Positions 48,780 through 58,865 are shown, counted from the stretch's first letter. The stretch is 64,000 nucleotides of DNA from Marinomonas flavescens (GCF_004352835.1 NZ_SJSB01000006.1:124001-188000); one strand, 5' to 3'. The notes: a model not told the origin generated them from the letters alone. Numbers and translations: made by a program.

Positions 48780-49736
48780 TCAGTGAGTCGTATCATGCGA
48801 GGCATTATTTAACCACTGACCAACTTCTAACATCACAATACCTGTTTCTTTCAAGCTAGCAAATCCAGAAATCAAATCACCATCAGTATACAGCACTGCT
48901 TGATAAGCCTCGTCTAGAAGCTCTAAGCGTTTAGCAAATTCCTTTGGTAAGCAACGGCTCAGTTGCGTCATTGAATGGCGAATGGGTTGTATTAACACGT
49001 CGTCTTTCATAAAGAACATTGCTTCCCAGTATACAAGCCAGACTTCATACCAATACGTGGCTAACTCCAATGCCGTTGCAGAGCTATGAGGCTTATTAGG
49101 AAACTCAATAGTGCTTTGTTTCAGGCGCACACCTCTTTGTGCTTTCGAGACAGTGCTAACTTGCAACGGCAGTTGTTTTGCTAAAGTTAATGCAAAACGA
49201 TACAAACCAGTTTCATCGCCTGCTTTAAGCTCAAGCTCTAGCTCTTTAATGGCGTCCTCACCATAAGGTGATGTGACCTTGCCCAAATCACACACAACTT
49301 CCATTAAGGTATCTTGCTCTTGTATCAGCCAAACTTGACGCTCAAAGTCGGTACGAAAGACTTCAACAAGATCTCGACTCCACGCCATATCTTTGAGTGT
49401 TTCTGGCAATGGCACTTCATCAAGGAGAGACAGGTCTAGCTGATCACTCGGAATCGTCCATTCCCATTCACCACGCGCGTGCATTCCCACTCTATTGCTA
49501 CCACGGGTTTTTACTGTTTGGATAAATTGTTGATTCACAGCACGTATACGCAAAGCTATCCCGGCTTGCATTAAAGTGGCATTTTCAGTATCAAAATAAC
49601 CGTTCATCAAGGACAAGGTTGCTTGGCGCGATGTTGTCTTTGATTGCGAAAGCGCACAAATTTCATCCAGAAACTCACTTGTGGACTTGAGATACTCGGA
49701 CTGAACCATTAACTTAAGCTCTAGCTCGGTAGCCAT
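48780..49736 (-). CDS. ygiF: CYTH-domain inorganic triphosphatase (YgiF-like)
   Basis: A 318-residue protein. The N-terminal CYTH domain (1-200) begins ATELELKLMV with the ExExK motif; YFDTENATLMQAGIALRIR, VKTRGS and GEWEWTI give the basic and acidic residues of the tunnel. The C-terminal half is a degenerate CHAD-like helical region. Relatives hydrolyse tripolyphosphate with a divalent metal. GAGG precedes the ATG. It is upstream of glnE in the same direction, with a 94-bp gap. Confidence 0.86.
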   Translation of the reverse strand: MATELELKLMVQSEYLKSTSEFLDEICALSQSKTTSRQATLSLMNGYFDTENATLMQAGIALRIRAVNQQFIQTVKTRGSNRVGMHARGEWEWTIPSDQLDLSLLDEVPLPETLKDMAWSRDLVEVFRTDFERQVWLIQEQDTLMEVVCDLGKVTSPYGEDAIKELELELKAGDETGLYRFALTLAKQLPLQVSTVSKAQRGVRLKQSTIEFPNKPHSSATALELATYWYEVWLVYWEAMFFMKDDVLIQPIRHSMTQLSRCLPKEFAKRLELLDEAYQAVLYTDGDLISGFASLKETGIVMLEVGQWLNNASHDTTH

Positions 49737-49865
49737 AAATATAAAAACCTCTTTTACTTCTGATGTTTGACTAACATCAGAGACCGCATAATCTTCGTTT
49801 TAATTGTATCAGATGCCTAGCCGACAATAGTAATATTAGATAACTACTCTGCGGGAGGAGCCGTC

Positions 49866-51059
49866 ATGGCCGCACTACCATCGCTTATTAATATGATGTC
49901 ACAGCTTATTGCATCGCCATCTATAAGTTCTAGTCAATCAAACTGGGATCAGTCAAATAAAGACGTCATTGAATTATTGGAAGGGTGGCTTTCTTCACAA
50001 GGGTTTCAATGTGAAGTCATGCCAATTCCAGGATACCCAAACAAGGTAAACTTGATTGCGACGCTGGGCAAAGGCGATGGTGGTTTGGTGCTTTCAGGTC
50101 ATACCGACACCGTGCCTTATGATCAAGGTCGTTGGCAATCTGATCCCTTCTTACTGGAAGAACGAGACAACAAACTTTACGGCCTTGGCTCATGCGATAT
50201 GAAAGGCTTCTTTGCTATTGTTATAGATACTGTTCGCCAAATGGATTTGAAGAATCTTAAACAGCCTCTGATTGTCCTTGCTACTGCAGATGAAGAAACC
50301 TCGATGGCTGGCGCTCGCGCCTTAGTATCTCAGAATAAAATAAAAGCCCGTTATGCTTTAATTGGAGAGCCTACCTCCCTCACCCCTGTGCATGCTCACA
50401 AGGGGATTTTAATGGAGCGCATTCGCGTTACGGGACAATCTGGTCATTCATCTAACCCAGATCTTGGCAACAGTGCCATGGACGCCATGCATTCTGTTAT
50501 GACTGAGCTAATGGCTTTTCGCGATAATTTGAAGCAAAAATACCGCGATGCTTCTTTCGTCATAGATTATCCAACCATGAATTTTGGTTGTATCCATGGT
50601 GGCGACAGTGCAAACCGTATTTGTGGACGTTGTGAGATAGATTTTGACTTGCGCGCATTACCCGGTATGAGCAATCAATCTTTGGTTGATGAAATCTCTA
50701 GATTACTGCCAAGTATTGAAAGCAAAACAGGCACGAAAATAGAAATGGATAGTTTATTTACCAACATTCCCTCTTTCTTCACCCCTATAGAATCAGACAT
50801 AATTAAAACCTGTGAAAAGTTAACTAAAAATACCGCGACAAGCGTGGGTTTTGCCACAGAAGGTCCGTTTTTCAATCAGTTAGGTATTGAAACATTAATA
50901 TTAGGCCCAGGTTCAATTGATCAAGCCCATCAACCAAACGAGTTTATGGCATTAAACCAGATCAAACCAATGCAACAAGTACTGCGTGGCTTAATCGAAC
51001 GCTATTGTTTGCAAAACAATCAATCTAATCATCCAGAAAATGAGGAACAGCGTGTCTGA
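49866..51059 (+). CDS. argE: Acetylornithine deacetylase
   Basis: A 397-residue M20 metallohydrolase that releases acetate from N-acetylornithine in arginine synthesis. SGHTDTVPYDQGRW (about 76-89) and GLGSCDMKGFFA give the first zinc ligands; ATADEETSMAGARAL holds the catalytic Glu and bridging ligand; the dimerisation domain (EPTSLTPVHAHKG) and the C-terminal His in PGSIDQAHQPNEF follow. GGGAGGAG precedes the ATG. Its 3' end overlaps argA by 8 bp. Confidence 0.95.
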   Translation: MAALPSLINMMSQLIASPSISSSQSNWDQSNKDVIELLEGWLSSQGFQCEVMPIPGYPNKVNLIATLGKGDGGLVLSGHTDTVPYDQGRWQSDPFLLEERDNKLYGLGSCDMKGFFAIVIDTVRQMDLKNLKQPLIVLATADEETSMAGARALVSQNKIKARYALIGEPTSLTPVHAHKGILMERIRVTGQSGHSSNPDLGNSAMDAMHSVMTELMAFRDNLKQKYRDASFVIDYPTMNFGCIHGGDSANRICGRCEIDFDLRALPGMSNQSLVDEISRLLPSIESKTGTKIEMDSLFTNIPSFFTPIESDIIKTCEKLTKNTATSVGFATEGPFFNQLGIETLILGPGSIDQAHQPNEFMALNQIKPMQQVLRGLIERYCLQNNQSNHPENEEQRV

Positions 51060-52362
51060 CCAACTAAAATATGTGGACTGGTTTCGCCACTCATCTCCTT
51101 ATATTAATGCCCATAGGGGAAAAACTTTTGTCATTTTGATTCCTGGCGAAGCGCTAGAAAGCGCTTATTTTTCAGGCATCATACACGACCTCACACTGCT
51201 AGATTCACTGGGCATTCAGCTTGTATTAGTTCAAGGCGCTCGCCCACAAATTGATAAAATGCTAGCAAGTAGAGAACACCCTAGTACTTTCGAAGCAGGT
51301 TATCGCATAACGCCTCAAGATCAATTGATGGACATAATACAAGCATCTGCGGCGGTAAGAGTCCAACTTGAAGCTCAGCTATCCATGGGCCTTTCTAATA
51401 CCCCTATGGCAGGCGCTCGACTAAAAGTGTGCAGTGGTAATTATGTTATTGCTCGTCCACTCGGTGTGGTCAATGGCATTGATTATGGGCACTCTGGAGA
51501 AGTTCGCCGTATCGATTCTGATGCGATTTTTAGACTGCTCGAAGATGACAACATGGTGCTGTTACCCCACTTAGGGTTTTCACCCACTGGTGAAGTCTTT
51601 AACTTGAAAGGAGAAGAAGTTGCCATTCAAGCGGCAGTACAACTAAAAGCCGATAAACTGATCATTTTTACTGAAGAAGAAGGTATTTTCGATCAATCTG
51701 GCGAACTTTATTCAGAATTACTAACGCACGATGCTGACATTATTTTAAACGGTAAAACACTGAATAAAATCACTCATGCCGCATTGGAAGCTTGTGTTTC
51801 AGCCGTTCGTCAGCATGTGCCCCGTGCTCATATCATTTCTTTTAATGAAAATGGTGGACTAATACAAGAGCTATTCAGTCGCGAGGGTGCTGGCACCATG
51901 ATTGACGAAGACAGCTACGAGCAGCTTCGCCCTGCCCATATTGATGACGTCGGCGGTATGATGGCGCTATTGGCACCATTGGAAGAAAAAGGTGTTTTAG
52001 TACGTCGCTCACGAGAGCTGCTGGAAAATGAAGTCGATCGCTTTATTGTTATTGAACGAGACGGTGCTATCGTTGCCTGTGCCGCGATTTATCCTTTCGA
52101 ACAAGAGCATTCAGGAGAGCTAGCTTGCTTAGCGGTTTCACCAGACTACCGTGGCTCTAATAGAGGTGATCGTTTGTTAAAAGGCATCGAACAGGCTGCT
52201 AAAAATCTTCATTTAGAAACCGTCTTTTTATTAACGACTCGAACAGCCCATTGGTTTATAGAACGCGGATTTAGTGAAACATCTCTGTCTAGTTTGCCCG
52301 CTAAGAAGCAAGCACTTTACAACTACCAACGTAATTCAAAAATCTTCTCTAAACAGCTCTAA
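51052..52362 (+). CDS. argA: N-acetylglutamate synthase
   Basis: 436 residues from GTG 51052 (GAGGAA 5 nt upstream); an ATG 12 bp earlier lies on the SD itself. The N-terminal amino-acid-kinase fold (about 1-290; FVILIPGEALES, LVLVQGARPQIDKML) is regulatory and binds arginine. The C-terminal GNAT domain (about 295-436; ACLAVSPDYRGSNRGDRLL) transfers acetyl from acetyl-CoA to glutamate. It is the first step of arginine synthesis. It is coupled to argE; feedback by arginine is expected for the family. Confidence 0.95.
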   Translation: MSDQLKYVDWFRHSSPYINAHRGKTFVILIPGEALESAYFSGIIHDLTLLDSLGIQLVLVQGARPQIDKMLASREHPSTFEAGYRITPQDQLMDIIQASAAVRVQLEAQLSMGLSNTPMAGARLKVCSGNYVIARPLGVVNGIDYGHSGEVRRIDSDAIFRLLEDDNMVLLPHLGFSPTGEVFNLKGEEVAIQAAVQLKADKLIIFTEEEGIFDQSGELYSELLTHDADIILNGKTLNKITHAALEACVSAVRQHVPRAHIISFNENGGLIQELFSREGAGTMIDEDSYEQLRPAHIDDVGGMMALLAPLEEKGVLVRRSRELLENEVDRFIVIERDGAIVACAAIYPFEQEHSGELACLAVSPDYRGSNRGDRLLKGIEQAAKNLHLETVFLLTTRTAHWFIERGFSETSLSSLPAKKQALYNYQRNSKIFSKQL

Positions 52363-52399
52363 TTAAAAGCGGTAGCAAAGAAGTAAAATATAACCATAA

Positions 52400-52424
52400 G
52401 CGGCCTTAACAAGGCCGTTTTTTT
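52400..52424 (+). terminator. Terminator after argA
   Basis: gcggcctt, aac, aaggccgttttttt. Followed at once by a second hairpin for the convergent operon. Confidence 0.9.
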
Positions 52425-52432
52425 AATCTATA

Positions 52433-52470
52433 AAAAAGCCTCTGTTCGCATTAACAAACAGAGGCTTTTT
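52433..52470 (-). terminator. Terminator after the mucD-type gene
   Basis: On the minus strand: AAAAAGCCTCTGTTT, short loop, AACAGAGGCTTTTTTATAG. It ends the rpoE-rseABC-mucD operon. Confidence 0.9.
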
Positions 52471-52494
52471 AGCATTTAGGCAAGACACTACAAA

Positions 52495-53913
52495 TTATTT
52501 AGTAATCTTGAATGGAATAAACATTGGGTAGCCATCGCGAATAACACGCATTGGTACAGAACGATCATTAGGCACTTTCTTCGCAATTTCTGAGAAGTTT
52601 GCCGCGCCCTTAATATGCTGACCATTTAGCATGGTAATCACATCACCTTTTGCAAGACCATTTCGAGAAGCGACACCACCAATTACACGCTCAACAACAA
52701 CACCACCTTTGATATCCAGTTGTTTTGCTAAATCAGCAGGCAAATTACCGACGATCATACCTAAACGGCTTTGATCTTCTTTCTTCTGGGCCAAAGACTT
52801 TTGATTGTTAGGACGAGTTTCTAGCGTCAAAGGAATCGTTTTGTCTTTTCCATCTCGGAAGACTTCTACATCAACTTTATCACCGGCTTTCATTTGACCA
52901 ACAATGTAAGGAAGCTCACCTGAGTGATTAATATCCTTACCATTAAATGCCAAGATAATATCGCCTGATTTCAACCCTGCTTTCTCTGCTGGAGATTTCG
53001 GCATAACACGGCTAATTAAAGCACCATGCGGACGTTTTAGGCCAAATGATTCAGCTAAGTCATTATTCACATCTTGAATCAACACACCTAACCAAGCACG
53101 AGACACTTTACCGCTCGCTTTTAATTGCTTAACAACAGACATGGCAACGTTTGTTGGGATCGCAAAAGAAACCCCCATAAAACCACCAGAGCGAGTGTAA
53201 ATTTGTGAGTTAATACCAACAACTTCACCATTCAAATCAAATAAAGGACCACCTGAGTTACCAGGATTAATCGCTACATCTGTTTGAATAAATGGCACAT
53301 AATTATCAGAAGGTAAGTTACGTCCTGTTGCACTGACAATACCTGCGGTTACCGTATGGTCAAAACCAAATGGCGAGCCTATTGCTAGCACCCACTGACC
53401 CGCTTTCAGCTTATCTGAATCCCCCATTTTCACGGTAGGAAGGTCTTTCGCATCAATTTTAAGTAAAGCCAAATCGGTACGGCTGTCAGTACCAACGACT
53501 TTAGCCGTGTACTCACGACGGTCATTTAAACTAACGTGAATAACATCAGCACCCTTAACAACATGGTTGTTGGTTAAAATGTAACCATCTGAAGATATAA
53601 TGAAACCCGACCCTAAAGAGCTTCTTTCACTTTCTTCTGGTGCTTGTGAATTTCCACCATTAAAAGGCTGTTGGCCAAAAAAGTGACGGAAAAACTCATT
53701 TAATTCTTTGCTATTTTGTCCAATCTGCGGATTACCGTCTTCTGCTACGGCTTTGGTTTTTACCATTTGCTCAGTACTGATATTGACGACAGCAGGCGAT
53801 GCCTTTTCCACCAACTTAGTAAAATCAGGAAGTTCAGCAGCGTTGGCGAACATAGAAAACATCATAAAAACACTGACGGCCCCTATGTTTATTTGCTTAA
53901 GCAATCTGTTCAT
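52495..53913 (-). CDS. mucD: DegP/MucD family periplasmic serine protease
   Basis: A 472-residue HtrA-type protease-chaperone with a signal peptide at 1-25. The trypsin-like domain carries the triad: His in ILTNNHVVKGAD, Asp in DSRTDLALLKI and Ser in NPGNSGGPL. Two PDZ domains follow (about 255-350 and 375-465, with GALISRVMPKSPAEKAGLKSGD). The place after rseC fits Pseudomonas MucD, which removes misfolded envelope proteins and restrains sigma-E/AlgU. AGGAG precedes the ATG. Confidence 0.95.
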   Translation of the reverse strand: MNRLLKQINIGAVSVFMMFSMFANAAELPDFTKLVEKASPAVVNISTEQMVKTKAVAEDGNPQIGQNSKELNEFFRHFFGQQPFNGGNSQAPEESERSSLGSGFIISSDGYILTNNHVVKGADVIHVSLNDRREYTAKVVGTDSRTDLALLKIDAKDLPTVKMGDSDKLKAGQWVLAIGSPFGFDHTVTAGIVSATGRNLPSDNYVPFIQTDVAINPGNSGGPLFDLNGEVVGINSQIYTRSGGFMGVSFAIPTNVAMSVVKQLKASGKVSRAWLGVLIQDVNNDLAESFGLKRPHGALISRVMPKSPAEKAGLKSGDIILAFNGKDINHSGELPYIVGQMKAGDKVDVEVFRDGKDKTIPLTLETRPNNQKSLAQKKEDQSRLGMIVGNLPADLAKQLDIKGGVVVERVIGGVASRNGLAKGDVITMLNGQHIKGAANFSEIAKKVPNDRSVPMRVIRDGYPMFIPFKITK

Positions 53914-53973
53914 TGACTAGTCTCCTTAAGACGTATCAAGCTTTGTATTGTACTAAATGAAGGTTTTTAAGGT

Positions 53974-54441
53974 TCAGGGAGTAAAGACTAAAGGAATTTG
54001 GTTTCCCTGAGTGGGTGAAATTCGTAAAATTTTGGGATAAAAATCGGGGTTATTCTCTTCTTTCTGTGATTTTTTCTTTGCTAACCAGAGTCCTGAAAGA
54101 AGACCAACTAACGATAAAACAACAGATTCGCCGTTACTAGCGTGCCAAAGAGAAGGAAGTGTTGCACCTCCTACCAAGCCTAATAAAGGAACGAGATACA
54201 CCCACAAAGAAGCTTGCAGCAAGGTATCTTCAGGGATACCAATGATTACTTTTTGGCCGACTTCAACATCGAAGGTGTCAATTGCTTTCATTCGCATACG
54301 ATTACTAGCAGACACTTGAGCAATAGCATGATGCCCGCAACCGTGTCTTGCACGACAAGAGGTGCAACTACTGGTTCGTATGGTTTCTACGTCGGCAAAA
54401 CCTTTCTCAGTCGAAAGTACGGTACCGGATTCTTCAATCAT
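53974..54441 (-). CDS. rseC: SoxR-reducing/sigma-E regulatory protein RseC
   Basis: A 155-residue inner-membrane protein. The N-terminal part has a cysteine cluster SCTSCRARHGCGHH (about 27-40). Two helices, SLWVYLVPLLGLVGGATL and SVVLSLVGLLSGLWLA, are followed by a charged tail. This is the RseC/MucC family. It overlaps the rseB stop by 4 bp (ATGA). Members modulate sigma-E signalling or SoxR reduction. Confidence 0.9.
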   Translation of the reverse strand: MIEESGTVLSTEKGFADVETIRTSSCTSCRARHGCGHHAIAQVSASNRMRMKAIDTFDVEVGQKVIIGIPEDTLLQASLWVYLVPLLGLVGGATLPSLWHASNGESVVLSLVGLLSGLWLAKKKSQKEENNPDFYPKILRISPTQGNQIPLVFTP

Positions 54442-55406
54442 AATTCTGCCTTTGGCATAAATACGGACATAAGTTTTTCTATGGTCACTTCAGGAACCTC
54501 TCCAACCATAGTAACCAAGTACAGTTGCTTACCAACTTTAATCGTTTTTTCACCCGCAACTGTCGCATTCATAGATAAATAAGACGTCGCTTTTTCCTTC
54601 TTAACTGGCTCGACGAAAATAGAAATAGTCGCCATGCCATCGGATAATAGCAACATGCTCGTACCATGATTCAATGCTCTTGCCTCTGGCCAAACCAAAG
54701 AGAAGCCATCAGGCAACCAATCAAATTTCCAATGACTCTTAATGCGCCTCGGTTTAGGCTCGACCATTTTCTTCAAGTACGACTCTTTCTTGGGGATAAA
54801 ATCTCCCTCTTTCAAGTCTGGTGTAAAGTTTACCGAGGTAAATTGTATTCTGTCGAGCAAGGTGCCACTTTGATCAATCACATCGTGTTTTAATAAAAAG
54901 CTATTTTGTTTATCAAGCCAAATTTCGTGAGAATAACGGTACTGATCTTTAGGAATTAGACGAATATTAAACGCTTCACGGCCAGCGATGCGTCCCATCT
55001 CTGGTCTTATAACAAAGTTATAACCTAATTTTAAGCGCTCACTATCCAGCCCTATAAAGCGCTTAAATGGTGTACTGGATACAATATGCTTATCAGCGAT
55101 GGCTTCATTAGGGTAAACACAGATAACCGTATTATCGACTCGAATAACTTGTATTTTATTGCCATCTAGATCAACAAGGCTTTCGTATTCCTTGCCATCT
55201 CTAAGTTCATGCTTCACTCGCATGCTATTTATTCGAGTATCTTCAGAATGTATAAAAACACCGTCATAATCCAGTTGAGAAAAAGATTGAGACATTTCTC
55301 TTAGCAACTGAACTGCATCAGGCTTGATTTCTGCCGAATGACCAAAAGGTGACAGCAGTATCCCCAACATCAGTAAGTAAACTCGTAACAACACGGACAA
55401 CTTCAT
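54438..55406 (-). CDS. rseB: Sigma-E regulator RseB/MucB
   Basis: 322 residues from ATG 55406, 4 bp after the rseA stop; the longer frame overlaps rseA. A signal peptide at 1-24 precedes the large LolA-like lipid-binding domain (LLREMSQSFSQLDYDGVFIHSEDTRINSMRVKHELRDGKEYESLVDLDG). The smaller C-terminal domain (WLPDGFSLV...MLLLSDGMATISIFVEP) contacts RseA/MucA in the periplasm. It protects the anti-sigma factor from cleavage until mislocalised LPS or outer-membrane proteins accumulate. Confidence 0.93.
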   Translation of the reverse strand: MKLSVLLRVYLLMLGILLSPFGHSAEIKPDAVQLLREMSQSFSQLDYDGVFIHSEDTRINSMRVKHELRDGKEYESLVDLDGNKIQVIRVDNTVICVYPNEAIADKHIVSSTPFKRFIGLDSERLKLGYNFVIRPEMGRIAGREAFNIRLIPKDQYRYSHEIWLDKQNSFLLKHDVIDQSGTLLDRIQFTSVNFTPDLKEGDFIPKKESYLKKMVEPKPRRIKSHWKFDWLPDGFSLVWPEARALNHGTSMLLLSDGMATISIFVEPVKKEKATSYLSMNATVAGEKTIKVGKQLYLVTMVGEVPEVTIEKLMSVFMPKAEL

Positions 55407-55410
55407 GTCT

Positions 55411-56022
55411 TTACTCTTTTTTTGTCGGATAGCTAGCAATACGCGCCATCGGAATCATACCCTGACCCGCTGTCATCGTTGCTTGCTCGGCATGCTGACG
55501 TAAATAATTTTTCAACCGTAGATTATCAGCGTCCATTGGTTGTTTTTTCAAATCAGATAACGACGCTACATGAGTGTGTAAGTTGTTAGGTGTCGTTTTT
55601 GCAGCTAAAGCCGTAGTACTAGTCGAGCCGGTATCTAAGATAAGATCACCACCTAATACAACAACAAAAGCCACACTTGCCGCAATCGCGAAGCCAGCCC
55701 ACAACGGACGCTTCTTCGGTATTATCTTTTCTTCTAACATGGGCATCAATGCCACTACGTTATTAGCAGGTGATTGATGCACCTCTTCGTCTAATTGAAG
55801 ACTCACTCGTTCGGCAAAATTAAAACCATGATCAATTTCAGCTTCAGAACCTGAGTCTTTACGTAACGATTGCTGAATTAGATGAAAGGCTTCCATTTGC
55901 TTATTTAGCTCAGCAGAATCCTGTTTCAACAAATCATGAAGATCTTGTTCATTTGCCTCATCATCAAACATCGCAGATAGGCTTTCTAAAACCGCTTGTT
56001 TACTATCATTAGAGGTTGTCAT
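55411..56022 (-). CDS. rseA: Anti-sigma-E factor RseA/MucA
   Basis: A 203-residue single-pass inner-membrane anti-sigma factor. The cytoplasmic part (1-100) has LESLSAMFDDEANEQDLHDLL, the sigma-binding pattern. The membrane helix is WAGFAIAASVAFVVVLGGDLIL (about 103-124). The periplasmic tail (GQGMIPMARIASY near the C-terminus) would bind RseB. Its start overlaps rpoE by 4 bp (ATGA), so stoichiometry is coupled. It corresponds to MucA of Pseudomonas. Confidence 0.92.
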   Translation of the reverse strand: MTTSNDSKQAVLESLSAMFDDEANEQDLHDLLKQDSAELNKQMEAFHLIQQSLRKDSGSEAEIDHGFNFAERVSLQLDEEVHQSPANNVVALMPMLEEKIIPKKRPLWAGFAIAASVAFVVVLGGDLILDTGSTSTTALAAKTTPNNLHTHVASLSDLKKQPMDADNLRLKNYLRQHAEQATMTAGQGMIPMARIASYPTKKE

Positions 56023-56612
56023 AGGTCATTTCCTCCATCCATAAATGGACGTATTTGTTTTTCCACGGCTTCACGTGCGCGGAAAATCCTTGATCGAACG
56101 GTCCCAACGGGACAATCCATTATCTGTGAAATATCTTCGTAACTAAGTCCATCAAATTCTCTTAAACTCAACGCACCACGAAGCTCTTCAGGAAGTGCAC
56201 GAATGGCTTCATGGATCGCGCTTTCGAGACGATCTCTGTTTAAAATGGCATCAGGCGTAGTAGAATCTAGTAACGCATCATGAACACTAAAGGCTTCATC
56301 GTTATCCAATTCAACATCTGACCCTGGCGGACGACGAGAGCGACTCACCAAATAATTTTTTGCTGTGTTAACCGCAATACGATAAAGCCAAGTATAAAAA
56401 GCACTGTCTCCTCGAAAGGAGTGGATGGCACGATACGCTTTTATAAAGCTGTCTTGAGCGACATCCAGAACTTCATGTTTATCTTGAACATAACGACCAA
56501 TCAGCCCAATGACCTTGTATTGATATTTTAGAACCAACAAATCAAAGGCTTTTTTATCGCCTTGTTGGACTTTTTTAACTAACGCCTGATCTGAAGACGT
56601 TTCGGGCTGCAT
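56019..56612 (-). CDS. rpoE: RNA polymerase sigma-E factor (RpoE/AlgU)
   Basis: 197 residues from ATG 56612 (AAGAGG upstream); a GTG 6 bp earlier is less likely. Group 4 (ECF) sigma factor. Region 2 includes FDLLVLKYQYKVIGLIGRYV and VLDVAQDSFIKAYRAIHSFRGDSAFYTWLYRIAVNTAKNYL. Region 4 includes LPEELRGALSLREFDGLSYEDISQIMDCPVGTVRSRIFRARE. It directs envelope stress transcription and, in pseudomonads, alginate genes. It heads the five-gene operon and probably drives its own promoter. Confidence 0.96.
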   Translation of the reverse strand: MQPETSSDQALVKKVQQGDKKAFDLLVLKYQYKVIGLIGRYVQDKHEVLDVAQDSFIKAYRAIHSFRGDSAFYTWLYRIAVNTAKNYLVSRSRRPPGSDVELDNDEAFSVHDALLDSTTPDAILNRDRLESAIHEAIRALPEELRGALSLREFDGLSYEDISQIMDCPVGTVRSRIFRAREAVEKQIRPFMDGGNDL

Positions 56613-56663
56613 AGGCACCTCTTAATAAACCTCATTGACGCGCCTGTGCTGCTTATTCACTAA

Positions 56664-56691
56664 GAAGACAACGAGACACAAAGCGAGTTCC
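56664..56691 (-). promoter_or_regulatory. Predicted sigma-E autoregulatory promoter
   Basis: On the minus strand GGAACT (-35) is followed after 16 bp by GTCTTC (-10), about 50 bp upstream of rpoE. The -35 matches the sigma-E/AlgU consensus (GAACTT) well, while the -10 is only partial (TCTGA/TCNAA). Confidence 0.45.
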
Positions 56692-56825
56692 CATAAATGT
56701 TATAGAGACTTTATATTTTCACAGGGTACAGATTTTTGAGAAAAAAATGTATCTTCAAAAATTGTTCACTATTTCACAATAACAATAGTAACATTAATAC
56801 TTTAGACATGAATCAGATCAATATT

Positions 56826-58421
56826 ATGAGCCGTCACTTTAAACACGATATCGTCATCATTGGGGCCGGTGCTGCTGGGCTGACCTTAGCACTAGAACTT
56901 GCCAACACTCACAGTGTCGCTATTTTAACAAAAGCAGACATTCGAGAAGGCTCGACACTTTATGCCCAGGGTGGTGTGGCGGCGGTGCTTTCAGACGAAG
57001 ATACGATCGAATCTCACATTGAAGACACCATAGATGCAGGTGTCGAACTAGGTGATCCCGATGCCATTCGGTTTACGGTAGAGCACTCTAAAGAAAGTAT
57101 TAATTGGCTCATTGAGCAAGGTGTGCCTTTTACCCGCTATGGAGAAAGCGAAAATTACCACTTAACAAAAGAAGGTGGTCATAGTCATCGTCGAATTATT
57201 CATAGCGCTGATGCAACAGGTTTAGCCATCTCTAAGACGATGATTAAAAATGCCATCAATCACCCTAACATCACCTTTTTTCCAGACCGAGTGGCAATAG
57301 ACCTTGTTACGACTCAAAAACTTGGCTTAGCAGGTGACAACAGAGTCGTTGGCGTTTACGCCCTTAATCTGGACGATGATGTTATTGAGGTGTTCCAAGG
57401 GCAATCCGTTTCCTTAGCCTGTGGAGGAAGCAGTAAAGTTTATCTTTATACTAGTAATCCTGACACGGCATCAGGAGATGGCATAGCCATGGCTTGGCGT
57501 GCGGGCTGTCGCGTTGGCAATATGGAGTTCAATCAATTCCACCCTACTTGCCTATATGATGCCAAGGCTAAAACATTTCTTATCTCGGAAGCCGTGCGCG
57601 GTGAAGGTGGGAAGTTGTTGCTTCCTGATGGTTCACGGTTTATGCCAGAGTTTGATGAAAGAGCCGAATTAGCGCCTCGAGACATTGTCGCTCGTGCCAT
57701 TGACCATGAAATGAAACGCTTGGGAATAGACCACGTTTTATTGGATATTTCCCATAAAGACGAAAGCTTCATTAAAGAACACTTTCCTACTATATATAAG
57801 CGCTGCTTAACCTATGGCCATGATATGACGAAGGACCCTATACCCGTTGTACCCGCTGCCCATTACACTTGCGGAGGGGTCGTAGTTGATCAACACGGAG
57901 CAACCGATATAAACAATCTTTATGCCATTGGAGAAACCGCCTATACAGGCCTCCATGGCGCTAACCGTTTGGCAAGTAATTCGCTACTTGAATGTATTGT
58001 TTACGCGCGTTCTGCGGCGCAACATATTCTTAATACCAAAACACACTATGAAGACATTTATATTCCTGATTGGGACGAAACAAAAGTAACCGATTCAGAT
58101 GAAGACGTTGTCATTACACATAACTGGCAAGAACTGAGACGTTTCATGTGGGATTATGTCGGTATTGTGAGAACAGACAAGCGACTACTCAGAGCAAAAC
58201 ATCGAGTTGACCTTCTGCGTTCAGAAATTCAAGAGTTTTACAGTAACTACAAAGTGTCCAGTGATTTACTGGAACTGCGTAACTTAGCGGTTGTTGCTGA
58301 TTTGATTATTCGCTCTGCGATGTCTCGAAAAGAAAGTCGTGGTTTACATTTTACCTTGGACTACCCAAACAAAATGGAAAACAGCAAACCTACTATCCTA
58401 AGCCCAGACACCACGGCTTAA
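56826..58421 (+). CDS. nadB: L-aspartate oxidase
   Basis: 531 residues from ATG 56826; ATGs at 56808 and 56736 are also open and none has a clear SD. The flavoprotein oxidises L-aspartate to iminoaspartate, the first step of NAD synthesis. FAD binding is in [64 protein letters not shown] and [13 protein letters not shown] are the succinate-dehydrogenase-like active-site blocks. The gene is divergent from rpoE, as in E. coli and pseudomonads. Confidence 0.95.
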   Translation: MSRHFKHDIVIIGAGAAGLTLALELANTHSVAILTKADIREGSTLYAQGGVAAVLSDEDTIESHIEDTIDAGVELGDPDAIRFTVEHSKESINWLIEQGVPFTRYGESENYHLTKEGGHSHRRIIHSADATGLAISKTMIKNAINHPNITFFPDRVAIDLVTTQKLGLAGDNRVVGVYALNLDDDVIEVFQGQSVSLACGGSSKVYLYTSNPDTASGDGIAMAWRAGCRVGNMEFNQFHPTCLYDAKAKTFLISEAVRGEGGKLLLPDGSRFMPEFDERAELAPRDIVARAIDHEMKRLGIDHVLLDISHKDESFIKEHFPTIYKRCLTYGHDMTKDPIPVVPAAHYTCGGVVVDQHGATDINNLYAIGETAYTGLHGANRLASNSLLECIVYARSAAQHILNTKTHYEDIYIPDWDETKVTDSDEDVVITHNWQELRRFMWDYVGIVRTDKRLLRAKHRVDLLRSEIQEFYSNYKVSSDLLELRNLAVVADLIIRSAMSRKESRGLHFTLDYPNKMENSKPTILSPDTTA

Positions 58422-58865
58422 CTACTTTTTAGCGGTAACTTCGCTACGCTTCAGAATCTTTTGTTGCGCAGCGAAGGAACGCAGCACTCGATAATCGTGA
58501 TAAGACAAACTGTCTCGATAAATCACACGATAAGAAGGCCAAATACCGTCTTGCCAACGAGAACTCCCTCTCACTTTGGCAATCAACTGAACCCCATTTA
58601 CTCGCACAAAATCTAATCGATAAGACTGGTCACCCTCTTGCCAATAAACACCCTTTTCATCAATGCCTACGCGTGGCATACCTAATTTGAGTCTTCGAGC
58701 AATAAAGTACACAAACAAAAAGAAGACAAGCAAAAAAATGGTAATCCACAAGAAAGGGGGAAACCAAAATAGCCTCATTAAAAGAGCACAACACCCTGAA
58801 AATAATAACCAGAGTGTTATGCCAATTAAAGAAGGTTTAAGTGCGGTAGTTTGCAGGCTGAACAC
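58422..58865 (-). CDS. ygfX: YgfX family inner-membrane protein
   Basis: A 147-residue protein with two closely spaced membrane helices (IGITLWLLFSGCCALLMRLF, FLWITIFLLVFFLFVYFIA; about 14-56) and a soluble beta-rich tail (GVYWQEGDQSYRLDFVRVNGVQLIAKV). This is the YgfX/CptA family, which in E. coli is described as interacting with cytoskeletal proteins and with SdhE. It overlaps sdhE by 29 bp in the same order as E. coli. Its stop abuts the nadB stop. Confidence 0.85.
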   Translation of the reverse strand: MFSLQTTALKPSLIGITLWLLFSGCCALLMRLFWFPPFLWITIFLLVFFLFVYFIARRLKLGMPRVGIDEKGVYWQEGDQSYRLDFVRVNGVQLIAKVRGSSRWQDGIWPSYRVIYRDSLSYHDYRVLRSFAAQQKILKRSEVTAKK

